A DNA stretch of 64,000 bases from CAWATZ01 sp963784995 (GTDB taxonomy: Bacteria > Planctomycetota > Planctomycetia > Gemmatales > Gemmataceae): assembly GCA_963784995.1 (NCBI GenBank), contig CAWATZ010000002.1, positions 806,001 to 870,000 on the forward strand, written 5' to 3'. Under the pieces are notes generated by a model. The model ran no database searches, was not told the origin of the DNA, and saw nothing but the letters and a program-made list of their open reading frames with translations. Of this stretch, positions 50,062 to 58,840 are shown piece by piece. Numbering within the stretch: position 1 is the first letter of the stretch; each line of letters starts with the position of its first letter. The translations under genes and the position numbers were made by a program.

Positions 50062-51549
50062 CTATGCCTCCTTCTCCGGTCCCAGCAATGCCTCGATCTC
50101 ACGCAGCAGTTCCGTCCCCTCCTCGGGGTGGACCATGTGGACGTAGCTGGCGAAGCCGCGCAGGTAGTCGCCGAAGCGCGGATGGCCCCGACCCTGCGAT
50201 TCGACGCCAAGCTTCCGGCAGTTGTGCAGGATGGCCCGGAACCGCCGCCGTTCGTCGCGCGGTATCCGCAGCTCGTCATTGACCACGATGCCGGTTACCA
50301 CCTGCCGCTGCGATCCCCGGATGACGCGGAACTTGCGCTGGTTGACGAAGAACCCCTCCTGATGGCAGATCTGATCCACCCACCAGCGGAAGCGGCCGAC
50401 GTTCAGCTCCTTATTCTTGAAGCTGAAGGTCAGGTCGTCGGCGTAGCGCGTGTAGACGCCGTTGTTGCGCGTGGCCAGGCCGCTGAGCCGGGCGTCGAGC
50501 CGGCGACAGACCAGGTTGGACAGGGCCGGCGAGGTCGGGGCCCCCTGCGGCACCAGGGCGTTGCGCCATTTCTGGGGATCGGGCGTCCAGCAGCAGAGCC
50601 GGGCCAGGATCGGAGCGATGGACTGGGCGTCGTCGTTGCCGCGAAAGCGGGCGTCGCCGACGCTGTAGCCCAGTCGGGCAAACAGGCCGACCACCCGGTA
50701 ATAGTGGATGGTCGGGAAGAAGTCGGTCAGGTCGAACTTGAGCAGCAGCTGGGCCCCCAGGTGCGGCGTGGCGTTGGTCACGGTCGAGCGGCCCTCGCGG
50801 AAGCCGTGAGCGGCGTCGTGCGGCTCGATCTTGGCCAGCACCTTGTCGAGGATCTGCCGCTGCACCCAGCGCAATTGCTTCTTCGGAGCGCAGATGGTGC
50901 GTTCGGTGCCGTCGCGCTTGGGTATGGTGAAACTGACGTAGGGGCCGTCCTCGGCATCGCTGGCCAGCAGCAGCCAGCCGAGCTGCTTGCTGGAGCGAAT
51001 GCCGAGCACCTCCCGCAGCTCGGCCCCATTGGTGATCTCGGGCAGGCCCAGTTTCTGCTGCACGCGCCGGCCCTGGGGATGGCGTGACAGCGGCTGGCCC
51101 TGGGTGCCGTGGCTCCAACCGGTCGAGTCCCAGGCGCCGTCCTTGTCGCGCGGCAGGGCCACCTCGGGCAGGCGGGCCTTGGTGATCTCGCGGTGAATGC
51201 GCCGGCGGACGTGGATCGACGGGTCCTTCGCCAGCCGGCGGTAGATCCGGGCCTGGGCCTGCTCGACCAGATGCTCGCGGGCGAACTCCAGCAAGTTCAG
51301 CCGATCGCGCTCGTTGGGGGAGACGTAAAACTGCTCCAGCTTGCTCCAGACGTGGCCGACGGCGCGGTTGACCGCGTCATCGTAGGTGTTCTGGGCCTGG
51401 AGGGTGCTGAGCAGCTTGTGCAGGTCGGCCAGGCTGCCCGGCAGCCTGGCACCCAGGATGTCGATCTGTTGCAGCCGCTGGGCGTCCGACTGCGTGTTGA
51501 GCGGCAGCGGTCGCAGCAACCACGCCGGGGTGTTTTCAAGGCGTTCCAT
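50062..51549 (-). CDS. Retron-type reverse transcriptase
   Basis: 495 residues from ATG 51549. Residues 1-165 are helical and HEAT-like (LEFAREHLVEQAQARIYRRLAKDPSIHVRRRI). The RT domain follows: SFTIPKRDGTERTICAPKKQL (205-225), NATPH (259-263, the retron NAxxH motif), FDLTDFFPTI (272-281), QGAPTSP (335-341), YTRYADDLTFSF with catalytic YADD (369-372) and QVVTGIVVN (VTG at 418-420, the other retron hallmark). QGxxxSP and YADD rule out a DGR-type RT. No group II intron maturase domain is present. It would make a branched msDNA from an upstream structured RNA; that RNA was not located. The gene stops 3 bases before the SUMF1 gene, so the two form an operon. The open frame extends further upstream, but that part overlaps the antitoxin gene and is not credible. 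Confidence 0.9.
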   Translation of the reverse strand: MERLENTPAWLLRPLPLNTQSDAQRLQQIDILGARLPGSLADLHKLLSTLQAQNTYDDAVNRAVGHVWSKLEQFYVSPNERDRLNLLEFAREHLVEQAQARIYRRLAKDPSIHVRRRIHREITKARLPEVALPRDKDGAWDSTGWSHGTQGQPLSRHPQGRRVQQKLGLPEITNGAELREVLGIRSSKQLGWLLLASDAEDGPYVSFTIPKRDGTERTICAPKKQLRWVQRQILDKVLAKIEPHDAAHGFREGRSTVTNATPHLGAQLLLKFDLTDFFPTIHYYRVVGLFARLGYSVGDARFRGNDDAQSIAPILARLCCWTPDPQKWRNALVPQGAPTSPALSNLVCRRLDARLSGLATRNNGVYTRYADDLTFSFKNKELNVGRFRWWVDQICHQEGFFVNQRKFRVIRGSQRQVVTGIVVNDELRIPRDERRRFRAILHNCRKLGVESQGRGHPRFGDYLRGFASYVHMVHPEEGTELLREIEALLGPEKEA

Positions 51550-51753
51550 GACGTTGACTCGCAGGGAGATTTCGCATGCGGGCTGAACGATAGTATGCTG
51601 TCTCGGGCCGGTGGATGCAAGGGGCGCAGGGGAACATTCTACATGGTTTTCCGCATTGCCAGGAGAGCCCGCGCGAGCTGTAGGCCCACAGGATGTATGG
51701 ACATTGTATGGACAGGATGGTAGAGTGACGCTGAAGAGAAAGGAAGGTCCCCT
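51550..51753. other. Divergent promoter region between RT and toxin-antitoxin genes; possible retron RNA locus
   Basis: 204 bases separating the minus-strand RT start from the plus-strand antitoxin start. A retron msr-msd RNA normally lies directly upstream of its RT, so it should be in this interval on the minus strand, but no convincing long inverted repeat (a1/a2) could be picked out by eye. The direct repeats at 51694-51714 lie in its right half. Confidence 0.4.
51694..51714 (+). promoter_or_regulatory. Two direct repeats of TGTATGGACA, candidate antitoxin operator
   Basis: TGTATGGACA occurs exactly twice, at 51694-51703 and 51705-51714, an 11-base period that places both copies on the same face of the helix. 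It ends 39 bases upstream of the DUF1778 antitoxin start. DUF1778 (TacA-type) antitoxins are ribbon-helix-helix proteins that repress their own operon, so this is a plausible operator. No promoter boxes assigned. Confidence 0.5.
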
Positions 51754-52071
51754 GTGCGGAAAACCACGCGAAAAACCCCGCCCTCGGCAAAGACGACCAC
51801 CGTGCAGCTTCGACTGCGGCCGGAGCAGAAGGCCCTGCTCGCCCGCGCCGCCCGGTTGCGTCAAACCAGCCTGAGCAATTTCATGCTGGAACGCGCTTGC
51901 GAGGCCGCCCAGGAGGTCCTCGCGGAACAGGTGGACCTCGTCATGCCGCCGGCCGAGTGGGAAGCCTTTTGCAAGGCCCTGGACAGTCCACCGCGGCCAA
52001 TCCCCGCTCTCCAGAAACTGCTCACGGAAGCGAGCGTCTTCGATGGACAAGGACAGCCTGCCGCTCCGTAG
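51754..52071 (+). CDS. DUF1778 (TacA-type) antitoxin
   Basis: 105 residues from GTG 51754, with AAAGGAAGG 7 bases upstream. Ribbon-helix-helix N-terminus (TTTVQLRLRPEQKALLARAARLRQTSLSNFMLERACEAAQEVL, about 15-60) followed by the toxin-binding tail (VDLVMPPAEWEAFCKALDSPPRPIPALQKLLTEASVF). It would neutralise the GNAT toxin encoded next and repress the operon. Overlaps the toxin gene by 29 bases. Divergent from the RT-SUMF1 operon. Confidence 0.9.
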   Translation: MRKTTRKTPPSAKTTTVQLRLRPEQKALLARAARLRQTSLSNFMLERACEAAQEVLAEQVDLVMPPAEWEAFCKALDSPPRPIPALQKLLTEASVFDGQGQPAAP

Positions 52072-52552
52072 CCCGGTCCTGCTCGAGGCAAGGCACGACG
52101 TTTCCGAGTTCGACTGCGGCGTGCCGGCCCTGAACGACTATCTGAAGAAGTTCGCTCTGCAAAACCAGCGGAGCCAATCGGCGCGCACCTACGCGGCGAC
52201 CCGTGGGGAGCGCGTGGTCGGCTATTACACCCTGGCCGCCGGGTCTGTGCGGCGGGAGGAAACCCCGGCGCGAGTGGCCAAGGGATTGGCGGCTCACCCC
52301 GTCCGCGTGATTCTGCTCGCTCGCCTGGCGGTGGATTCCCGGGAGAAGGGCAAGGGTCTGGGCGCCGGTCTGTTAAAGGATGCTCTGCTGCGCTCCGTCC
52401 AGGCGGCGGACATCGTCGGCTGTCGTGCGGTGCTGGTCCACGCCAAGGACGAGGGGGCCAGGGCCTTTTATCAGCGGTTTGGCTTCGAGCCCTCGCCAGG
52501 CGATCCGTTCTGTCTCTATCTGCTCATGAAAGACATCAAAGCTCTGAGGTAA
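52043..52552 (+). CDS. GNAT acetyltransferase toxin (TacT-like)
   Basis: 169 residues. The N-terminal VLLEARHDVSEFDCGVPALNDYLKKFALQNQ is diagnostic of the TacT/AtaT group of GNAT toxins. RLAVDSREKGKGLGAGLLKDAL (about 95-116) carries the acetyl-CoA loop, and GARAFYQRFGFEPSP is the C-terminal strand with the conserved Tyr. Characterised members acetylate the amino group of charged tRNAs to block translation. Its start overlaps the DUF1778 antitoxin gene, forming a type II module. Confidence 0.9.
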   Translation: MDKDSLPLRSPVLLEARHDVSEFDCGVPALNDYLKKFALQNQRSQSARTYAATRGERVVGYYTLAAGSVRREETPARVAKGLAAHPVRVILLARLAVDSREKGKGLGAGLLKDALLRSVQAADIVGCRAVLVHAKDEGARAFYQRFGFEPSPGDPFCLYLLMKDIKALR

Positions 52553-52558
52553 AGCGGC

Positions 52559-52738
52559 TCAGCGGAAAGTCCTCGCCGGACGGAGGCCGACATTGTTGTT
52601 ACGGCTCGACGGCGCAATCCTGTTACGGTAGGCGCAGCGCAAGTCCCACGAAGGATTGAGGAACAAGCCGCCACGCAACATACGCCAGCAATGAGCGGTT
52701 GTCGGAGGCGGAACGTCGCCCCACTTCCTACAACACCG
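52559..52738 (-). pseudogene. Orphan C-terminal fragment of a SUMF1/C-type-lectin protein, variable-repeat-like
   Basis: A minus-strand open stretch from a stop near 52741 to TGA at 52559-52561, too short to be a standard gene. It encodes WGDVPPPTTAHCWRMLRGG and then LRCAYRNRIAP, SSRNNNVGLRPARTF. This is the C-terminal signature of SUMF1/CLec-fold proteins (LRGGS...LR.A.RNR..P..RNNN.GFR.A). Where such tails in diversity-generating retroelements carry AAC codons, this copy has TAC, AGC, CTC, GAC and ATT at several positions, the kind of changes adenine mutagenesis makes. It is not the missing end of the gene at 49088, whose own tail is different. Lies between the toxin gene and a TIGR02996 gene. 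Confidence 0.6.
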
Positions 52739-52768
52739 TCAGTCCCCTTCACTGCCAGGAGCGCTGCC

Positions 52769-53959
52769 ATGACGCGCGATCTGAAAGAGGTGCTGGAGTC
52801 GGCCATCGATGCCAACCCTGACGACCTCGCGTCCTGGATGGCCTACGCCGACCACCTCGCCGAACAGGGCGACCCGCGCGGCGAACTGATGCAGGTGCAA
52901 CTCGCGCTGGAAGACGAGACGCGCTTGCCTGCGGAGCGATCCGCCCTGCGGCGGCGCGAGAAGAACCTGCTCGAACGCGGCCAGCGTGAGTGGCTCGGCG
53001 ACCTGGCCATGCCGCTGCTCGACGAGAAGCCGACGCAGCACCAGCTCGATGCCGGCACGGTCAATTCCTGCCGCTGGGCACGCGGCGGCCTCGACGAACT
53101 GTGCCTGTGGTGGTTCAACCTCGAAGTGGCTCGCGCGTTGGTGCGCTGCCCCGCGGCTCGCTTCCTGCACAAACTCGAAGTCCACCACAACTATGCATAC
53201 GAGGCCGGGGAGGAAGAGACGGAGCCGTCGGACAACGTGCCGGAGCAGGACGAAGATTTTTCGGCCCTGTGCGTGCTGTACCCGGCAGCGTTCCTGCCTC
53301 ACCTGCGCACACTGCACGTCGGCGAGCCGGTCAACCCCGAAGACGAGAGGTACGACAGCGGGCACTGTTCGGCGCGCGGCCTGGTCGGCCTGCTGGAGCG
53401 CACCCCGCGCATCGAGGAATTGCACGTGCTGGCGAAGAATGCCGGGCTCGACCAGCTCTTCGAGATGCGGCTGCCGTACCTGAAGCGCCTGCTGGTCTAT
53501 CACGAGGCGGGAGCCTACCCACTGCAGACCCTGGCGAAGAACCCCGGCATGCCGGCCCTGGAGGAACTGTCCCTTCACCCGGCGTTCTCGGAAGAAGGCA
53601 GCTACCTGCCCGGCGAGCAGGTGGCAGCGCTGTTGCGTTCGCCGCACTTCCCGGCGTTGCGGAAGCTGCTGCTGCGCGCCAGCGACCTGGGCGACAAGGG
53701 CTGTAAACAGATCGTCAAGAGCGGCATCCTCAAGCGCCTGACGGTTCTCGACCTTCGCCACGGTTGCATCACCGACGCGGGCGCGCGTACGCTCGCTGAA
53801 TGCCCCGACGTGCGCAACCTGGAACTGCTCAACCTGGCCGACAATCAGATCAGCGAGGAGGGGGTCGCGCTTCTGGGCGGGCTGGGCATCAACGTAGGCC
53901 TGGAGAGCCAGCACGAAGTCGGCAGCGACGAGTATCTGTATTCGGGCGACATGGAGTAG
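52769..53959 (+). CDS. TIGR02996 domain protein with leucine-rich-repeat-like body
   Basis: 396 residues from ATG 52769 (AGGAG 8 bases upstream). The first 50 residues are the planctomycete repeat-companion domain TIGR02996 (LESAIDANPDDLASWMAYADHLAEQGDPRGELMQVQLALED). The remainder contains LRR-like segments (LRTLHVGEPVN; IEELHVLAKNAG; LKRLLVYHEAG; LRKLLLRASDLGDKG; LTVLDLRHGCITDAGARTLAE; LELLNLADNQISEEGVALL). Cytoplasmic, no signal peptide, probably a protein-interaction module. Its upstream 200 bases contain the SUMF1-like fragment. Confidence 0.82.
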   Translation: MTRDLKEVLESAIDANPDDLASWMAYADHLAEQGDPRGELMQVQLALEDETRLPAERSALRRREKNLLERGQREWLGDLAMPLLDEKPTQHQLDAGTVNSCRWARGGLDELCLWWFNLEVARALVRCPAARFLHKLEVHHNYAYEAGEEETEPSDNVPEQDEDFSALCVLYPAAFLPHLRTLHVGEPVNPEDERYDSGHCSARGLVGLLERTPRIEELHVLAKNAGLDQLFEMRLPYLKRLLVYHEAGAYPLQTLAKNPGMPALEELSLHPAFSEEGSYLPGEQVAALLRSPHFPALRKLLLRASDLGDKGCKQIVKSGILKRLTVLDLRHGCITDAGARTLAECPDVRNLELLNLADNQISEEGVALLGGLGINVGLESQHEVGSDEYLYSGDME

Positions 53960-54166
53960 GTCGCCTGGCGCCGTCACCTGCTTCGCCAATCGAGCTTCCC
54001 TGCTGGTGATCTGTTCCAGCAGTTCATCTCGGGAGTCGGCATGGACCGTCGGCGGACTGGAACAATCCCGCAGACCGTGATACCCCCGACGGTCTCATGG
54101 GCTGTCCCTGTTGGGTGGGTTCTTCGTCGTCACCGGGGATTAGAGCTGCTTGCTGTCGGGACGACC
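53960..54166. other. Intergenic region between convergent genes, nothing recognised
   Basis: 207 bases between the ends of the TIGR02996 gene (plus) and the gene at 54167 (minus). No gene; no strong hairpin terminator seen. Confidence 0.4.
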
Positions 54167-55279
54167 TCAAGCGGGGCGGGCACGCCGCCAGCGCAGCCAG
54201 CCGGCCACGCTCAGGACCAGGACGCCAAGCACCAGACCGGGCAGCCAGCGCAGGAACCATTGCCGGGTCGGATCGACTCTCCGCTCTTCGGCCGGCTCCG
54301 TCTGGATCGTGGCATCGGGTGGCAGAGGTTCTGTTCCCGGAGGAAACGTCGGCTCAAAAGCACCTGAATCAATCGCGACGTCCGCGCTGGCTTCTTCAAC
54401 GCGGACAAGATCGCTCCTCAGGATTGATCGCGAGGGAGTGTAGACCGTCGTGGTCCAATCCACGGGGAACCGTTTGCCGGCGGCATACTCAATCTCTGTT
54501 CGTCCAAACAACTGAGGGTGCGTGACGTAGGAGTCTGCCCGCACGACGCGATTGTCCGAAGCGGTGTCGATCCATAGCTCGTCACACTCCGAGTCGGAGA
54601 GTCTGCCAAACAGTCTAACGACCAAACAACTCCTGTTCTGGATTGTTCTGTTCCCCTGGTTGGCAAATAGTTCCGGTTGGATGGGAGGGCGGACCTCAAC
54701 AGGGAGCGAGCCCAGGCCGGTGATGATGCGGATGAAGGGAAAGACGTTGTGCTGACCGAGAAAGACCGGATAATCCGTCAAGCTGCAATCAATTTTGTTG
54801 GCGTTGGTAGAGGTTTGGATCTTCGGCGTTCGATCCTCCGCAAGCGTCGCGCCGGCTCTGGCAACGTAATGCCGGGTTTTCTTCGTGGCCTCGTCAAAGA
54901 GAAAAATGTTCCGCATTAGAGAAAACGTGCCTTTCCTGGGGTCGAACACGTCCTCCACAATCTCCTTGCGGATTCGGCCTTTCTCGTAGTCGAACAGCCA
55001 GGTAGTCCTTGACTCGAACGCATGATCTTCCGGGGGAATCGTTTTGTGCTGCAATTCAGGAGGCGCCGAGGGATGGTCTGTCAGGGCACCTTTCGGAAAG
55101 AGGACCTTGCCAGCGAGGACCCAACGCATGGAGCGCAGGGCATTCCGGCGTTTGGTCCAGTCACTCAGGACCTTGTCCAGGGCATCAGCATCCGCGGCAA
55201 CTGCGGATGGAAGCGCGGGGAGGGGAAGAATGCAGACAAGGAGCGTAAGCGCGGCCCGAGAGAGTAATGGGGATTTCAT
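54167..55279 (-). CDS. Hypothetical exported protein with C-terminal membrane anchor
   Basis: 370 residues from ATG 55279 (chosen for the signal peptide LLSRAALTLLVCILPLPALPSAVA). The middle part resembles a LolA/outer-membrane-lipoprotein-sorting-like beta fold (VLSDWTKRRNALRSMRWVLAGKVLF; TTWLFDYEKGRIRKEIVEDVF; ECDELWIDTASDNRVVRADSYV), an inference from pattern only. A C-terminal helix with a basic tail (WLPGLVLGVLVLSVAGWLRWRRARPA) would anchor it. GC content is lower than the flanking genes. No known function. Confidence 0.65.
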   Translation of the reverse strand: MKSPLLSRAALTLLVCILPLPALPSAVAADADALDKVLSDWTKRRNALRSMRWVLAGKVLFPKGALTDHPSAPPELQHKTIPPEDHAFESRTTWLFDYEKGRIRKEIVEDVFDPRKGTFSLMRNIFLFDEATKKTRHYVARAGATLAEDRTPKIQTSTNANKIDCSLTDYPVFLGQHNVFPFIRIITGLGSLPVEVRPPIQPELFANQGNRTIQNRSCLVVRLFGRLSDSECDELWIDTASDNRVVRADSYVTHPQLFGRTEIEYAAGKRFPVDWTTTVYTPSRSILRSDLVRVEEASADVAIDSGAFEPTFPPGTEPLPPDATIQTEPAEERRVDPTRQWFLRWLPGLVLGVLVLSVAGWLRWRRARPA

Positions 55280-55322
55280 GGCGAAAGTCTCAACCTGTCT
55301 CCGCATCGCATCTGCACAACTG

Positions 55323-58300
55323 CTAATGCCGCCACGCACGCAACAGCAACCCCACCCGGGCCAGCAGTCCCAGTGCCAGCACTCCCAGCACCGCAAGCAG
55401 CGCGACTCCCGCCAGCCAGAGGCCGGCTCCCAGCAGCAGCAGTTGCTCCGGCCACAAAAGCCGGGCCAGCGTCGGCAGGAACGGCACCAGCGTCAGCGCC
55501 CAGGCGACCGCCAGCAGGGCCAGCCACTCCCCCGAGGCCGCCAGGGCCCGCTGGCCCTCCCGGCTCCTCTCGGAAACGAGGACCACGTTCGGGAGTGCCT
55601 GTTCCAGGCGCGACGTTCCCGCGTGGGCAATGCCGGCCTGGAAGGGCTCCGGATCGAACGCCGGCAGAGGGGCCTCGGTTGCTTCCGGCTTGTTCTCCCG
55701 TCCCTCCGACCGAACCCGGACCTGGAGCGCGGCCAACCACTCCGACAGCGTCTGCCCGTCGGGCCCCTTCTCAACAGGCCCTTCGGCTCGCTCCAGCTGC
55801 TTCTCAGCAAGCCGGCAGTAGCGGCCGAGCCGGTCCAGAGTACACTTCCGGGCCAGGCGGTCGGCCTCGCTGTTCTTCCCGGCGAACGAAGCAAGGAGGG
55901 CCTCTTGCACCGCGGCCCGCTCCAGCTCCAGCCGGGCCATGCGCGCCGGCCCACTCCGCAAGCTGACGTTGCCGAGGTCCCGGAGGGTGTAGCCCGGCGG
56001 CACCACCACCGTCCACAGCGTTTTCGCCGGCCGGGCGCCTTGCAGGAGCGGCACGGCAAGGTTGGGCCGATCGAAGCGTTCCTCCTCGGGGGCGTATTGC
56101 CAGCGCAGCCGGACTTGCTGGGGTCCGCCCATCCCCACCAGCGGCAGCCAGAGAGTGCGCGAGTCCAGCTGCACCGGATGCATTTCCAGACCAGCGACGG
56201 CCGCCGCCAGCACCTTCCCGGCTGCGGGCAGAGTCACCGTCAGGCCTCCTCCCGACCGCCCCGCCGGCCCGGTCTGCTCCACCCACCAGCTGGCCTCGTG
56301 CAACCAGCGCTGACCGTCCACCACGGCCGACTGCTGCTCCGCCAGCGGCACCCGCAGCATCGGAGTTTCGGATACTGTCCCCGCCGCCGGCCCCACGCGC
56401 AGGCCCCAGGCGTCCGAAGTGACCTTCCACAACTTGCCGCCCGAGCGCCGCAGCCGTTCGGCCTCCCGCGCCGAGCTGTCCGCCAGCCCGGCGGACCGCC
56501 AGGCCGCCAGCGTCGCGGCCAGGTTCGGCTGCAACGCCAGACCCCGTGCCCCCGTGGCGACCAGCCCCTTGCCGGCCACCGCCAGCCAGCTCTGCTGCCG
56601 GGTCAACCCTTGCACGCTCACCTCCGGCAGCCAGACCCCTTGCCCCACTTCCGCCAGCGGCATCTGCCCGCGCAGCGTCAGCGTCTGCAGCCGGTCGCCG
56701 GCCGGCAGCTCGACGCTCCAGAGCCGATCGCCCCGGCTCGACCGCCGCTCGCGCACCGACCCGGCCGGCAATTGCGCCCCATGCAGCTCGACCTTGTCGC
56801 CATACCAGTCGCGCAGCGCACCTGCACCGTCCGCCTGTCCCCGGCCGGCAGGCGGTAGACCAGGCTGCTGCTGAAGACCAGCTGCTGATCCTGCTCCTCC
56901 ACCAGCGTCAGCACCCGCACCGCCCCGGCGGTCAGACCGCTATCCGGGGCCGGCAGGGCCTGGAAACTGGCCCCATAGGCGATGTTCTGAGTCTGGTAAA
57001 CCAGTTCCGGGCTGACGGCCGACGCCTGGGCGGCAACCGGGCGCAGGTTCCGCAGGCCTCCCGGAAGCAGCCGGACGCCGGGCTCGGCCTGCACGCGCAC
57101 GGTGGTCTTCTGGGTCCGGGCCGGCACCAGCCGCAAAGTGGGCAGATCGAACTTGCCCTGCCGGCGCATCGGCCCGCTAGTTCCCGGCTCGTCGGCAAGG
57201 GACAGCCAGCCGGTCAGCTCCAGCCTGGTCGCGGCCGAGGAATGCTCCAGCCAGATCAGCAGCCGCTGGCCCGACTGGCTCCAGCGCCGCACCTCAGGCC
57301 CGGTGACCCCGGCGACGACCCAGCTGGGGCCCTGGAGGTGCCACTCGATCAGGTTCAGGCACTTGCTCGGGGAGCCGCCGGGCGTTCCGGGCTGCTCGGT
57401 CAGTTCCGCCGTGGCCTTCAGCTCCGCCTGGGCCGAGCCCACGCGCACCTGGATCTCCTGGCTGACCTGCACGTTCGGGACCGGCCAGCCCAGACGCACC
57501 ACCAGCACCGGCGGTTTGCCGGGCTCCCGGCGGAAACTGCAGCAGTACTGCAGGGCCGTCGCCTGGGGCCTGGACACGGCCGGCCAGAAGGGAGCGAACT
57601 CGGCCGGCTGGATGCCGGTCAGCCGCAGCGTGCTCTGCCGGTGCGCGTCCAGCCCGACGGCGCGGTAAGCGAGATAGCTGACACCCGGCAGCAGCTCACC
57701 CCGGGGCGCCGGCAGCGGCAGCGCGAACGCCATCGGCAGGGCCCGGCGCGGAATCAGCTCCAGGGCGACGACCAGGTCGCCGGTCACCGGCCCCTGGAAA
57801 TCCAGGTGTACCGTGCCGCCCTCCGGACGCCAGCCCCGCAGGCGCACACTGCCGTCGTTGATCTGCTCCAGGGCCGGACGCTGGACCATGTCCGGTCCCA
57901 CCGCACGCCGGACGCGGAACGCCTCGGCGTTGCGCAGCTCCAGGTCGCCCGGCACGTCCAGCGGCAGCGACTGCACGGTCCCCCGGGTGATGCGGTAGTG
58001 GACCAGGCCGGTCAGAGTGTTGGCCTCGCCGTGCAGCTCCCACAGGTACGCTTCCTGGAACTGAACCCGTGCGGGCCGATTGTCCGGGCCGCTTTCCTGA
58101 TACCAGGCCAGCTGCACCAGCCCGGCCGGCCGACCCAGATCGACCTCCAGCGTGGGCCCGATCTTGCCTGCTTCGCCCGGGAGCAGCCGTTGCCAGCCCT
58201 GGCAGCCCTGGGCATGCAGGGCCACCGCACCGGCCGGCCCATGAAAGCGGAGCCGGCTGGCGGGCACGCGCGGCAGGTTCAGCGGGATGCCCCGGTCCTC

Positions 58301-58838
58301 GGCCGTGCCGCTCACGGAGGAGTTGATCGGCAGCCGGAACTGCAGCTCGATCTTGTGGCGGCCCTTGCGTGGGACCTTGACGGCATGGCCGGTCGCCGGC
58401 CGATCGGCCAGGGTCGCCAGGGCACCGTCGAGCAGGATGGGCCCGGTCAGGGGGCCTTCCAGGGCCAGATTGGCCGTGGCCTCGTCGGACAGGGACAGCA
58501 CCTGAAAGACCGCGTCGAACTGGGCGAAACTCTTCCTGTCAATCTCCACCAGCTTGCCTTCGTAGCGGGCCTCCAGCACCAGGGCCAGTCGGGAATCGCC
58601 GGTCTCGCCCGGGACCGCGGAGCGCTTCAGCTCGCGCAACTGTTCCAGCAATTCGGGCGGGACCAGGACGCTGGACTCGGCCGGTTGCTCGCCGATCCGC
58701 GGCAAGAGATAGACCGGGTAGGGAGCGGTCGGAGCCGCGGCCGGCTTGCCGTCTCCCCAGCACCAGCCGGCCAGGGCCAGCAGCAGCCCGGCCGCGCCCA
58801 GGAGGCCGAGGAGGGAACAGCCGGGCCGGTTGCGTCCG
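55323..58838 (-). CDS. Large hypothetical exported/membrane protein, frameshifted; start not defined
   Basis: About 1,170 residues of unknown function. It begins with a signal-peptide-like stretch (CSLLGLLGAAGLLLALAGWCWG, about 58770-58835), then many beta-rich repeats of about 100 residues and a C-terminal helix pair (WLALLAVAWALTLVPFLPTLARLL; LLLLGAGLWLAGVALLAVLGVLALGLLA). One base is off near 56815: restored reading goes from TVQVR to LRDWYGDKVELHGAQLPAG. No ATG or GTG is visible after the upstream stop at 58841, so either the start was lost through another indel near 58800-58850 or this is the second half of one giant protein with 58841-62371. It shares style (beta repeats plus C-terminal membrane helices) with its two upstream neighbours. 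Confidence 0.6.
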
Positions 58839-58840
58839 GC

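Noticed and set aside
50062..51549. Reverse transcriptase as a diversity-generating-retroelement or group II intron RT
   Set aside because: DGR RTs replace QGxxxSP with a GxxxSQ-type motif, but this enzyme has QGAPTSP, and it has the retron motifs NAxxH and VTG. No maturase, HNH or intron RNA motifs are present.
51550..52050. Upstream extension of the reverse-transcriptase frame by 167 codons
   Set aside because: It overlaps the antitoxin gene and its promoter on the other strand, lacks any conserved feature, and the protein similarity to helical RT extensions begins only at about ATG 51549.
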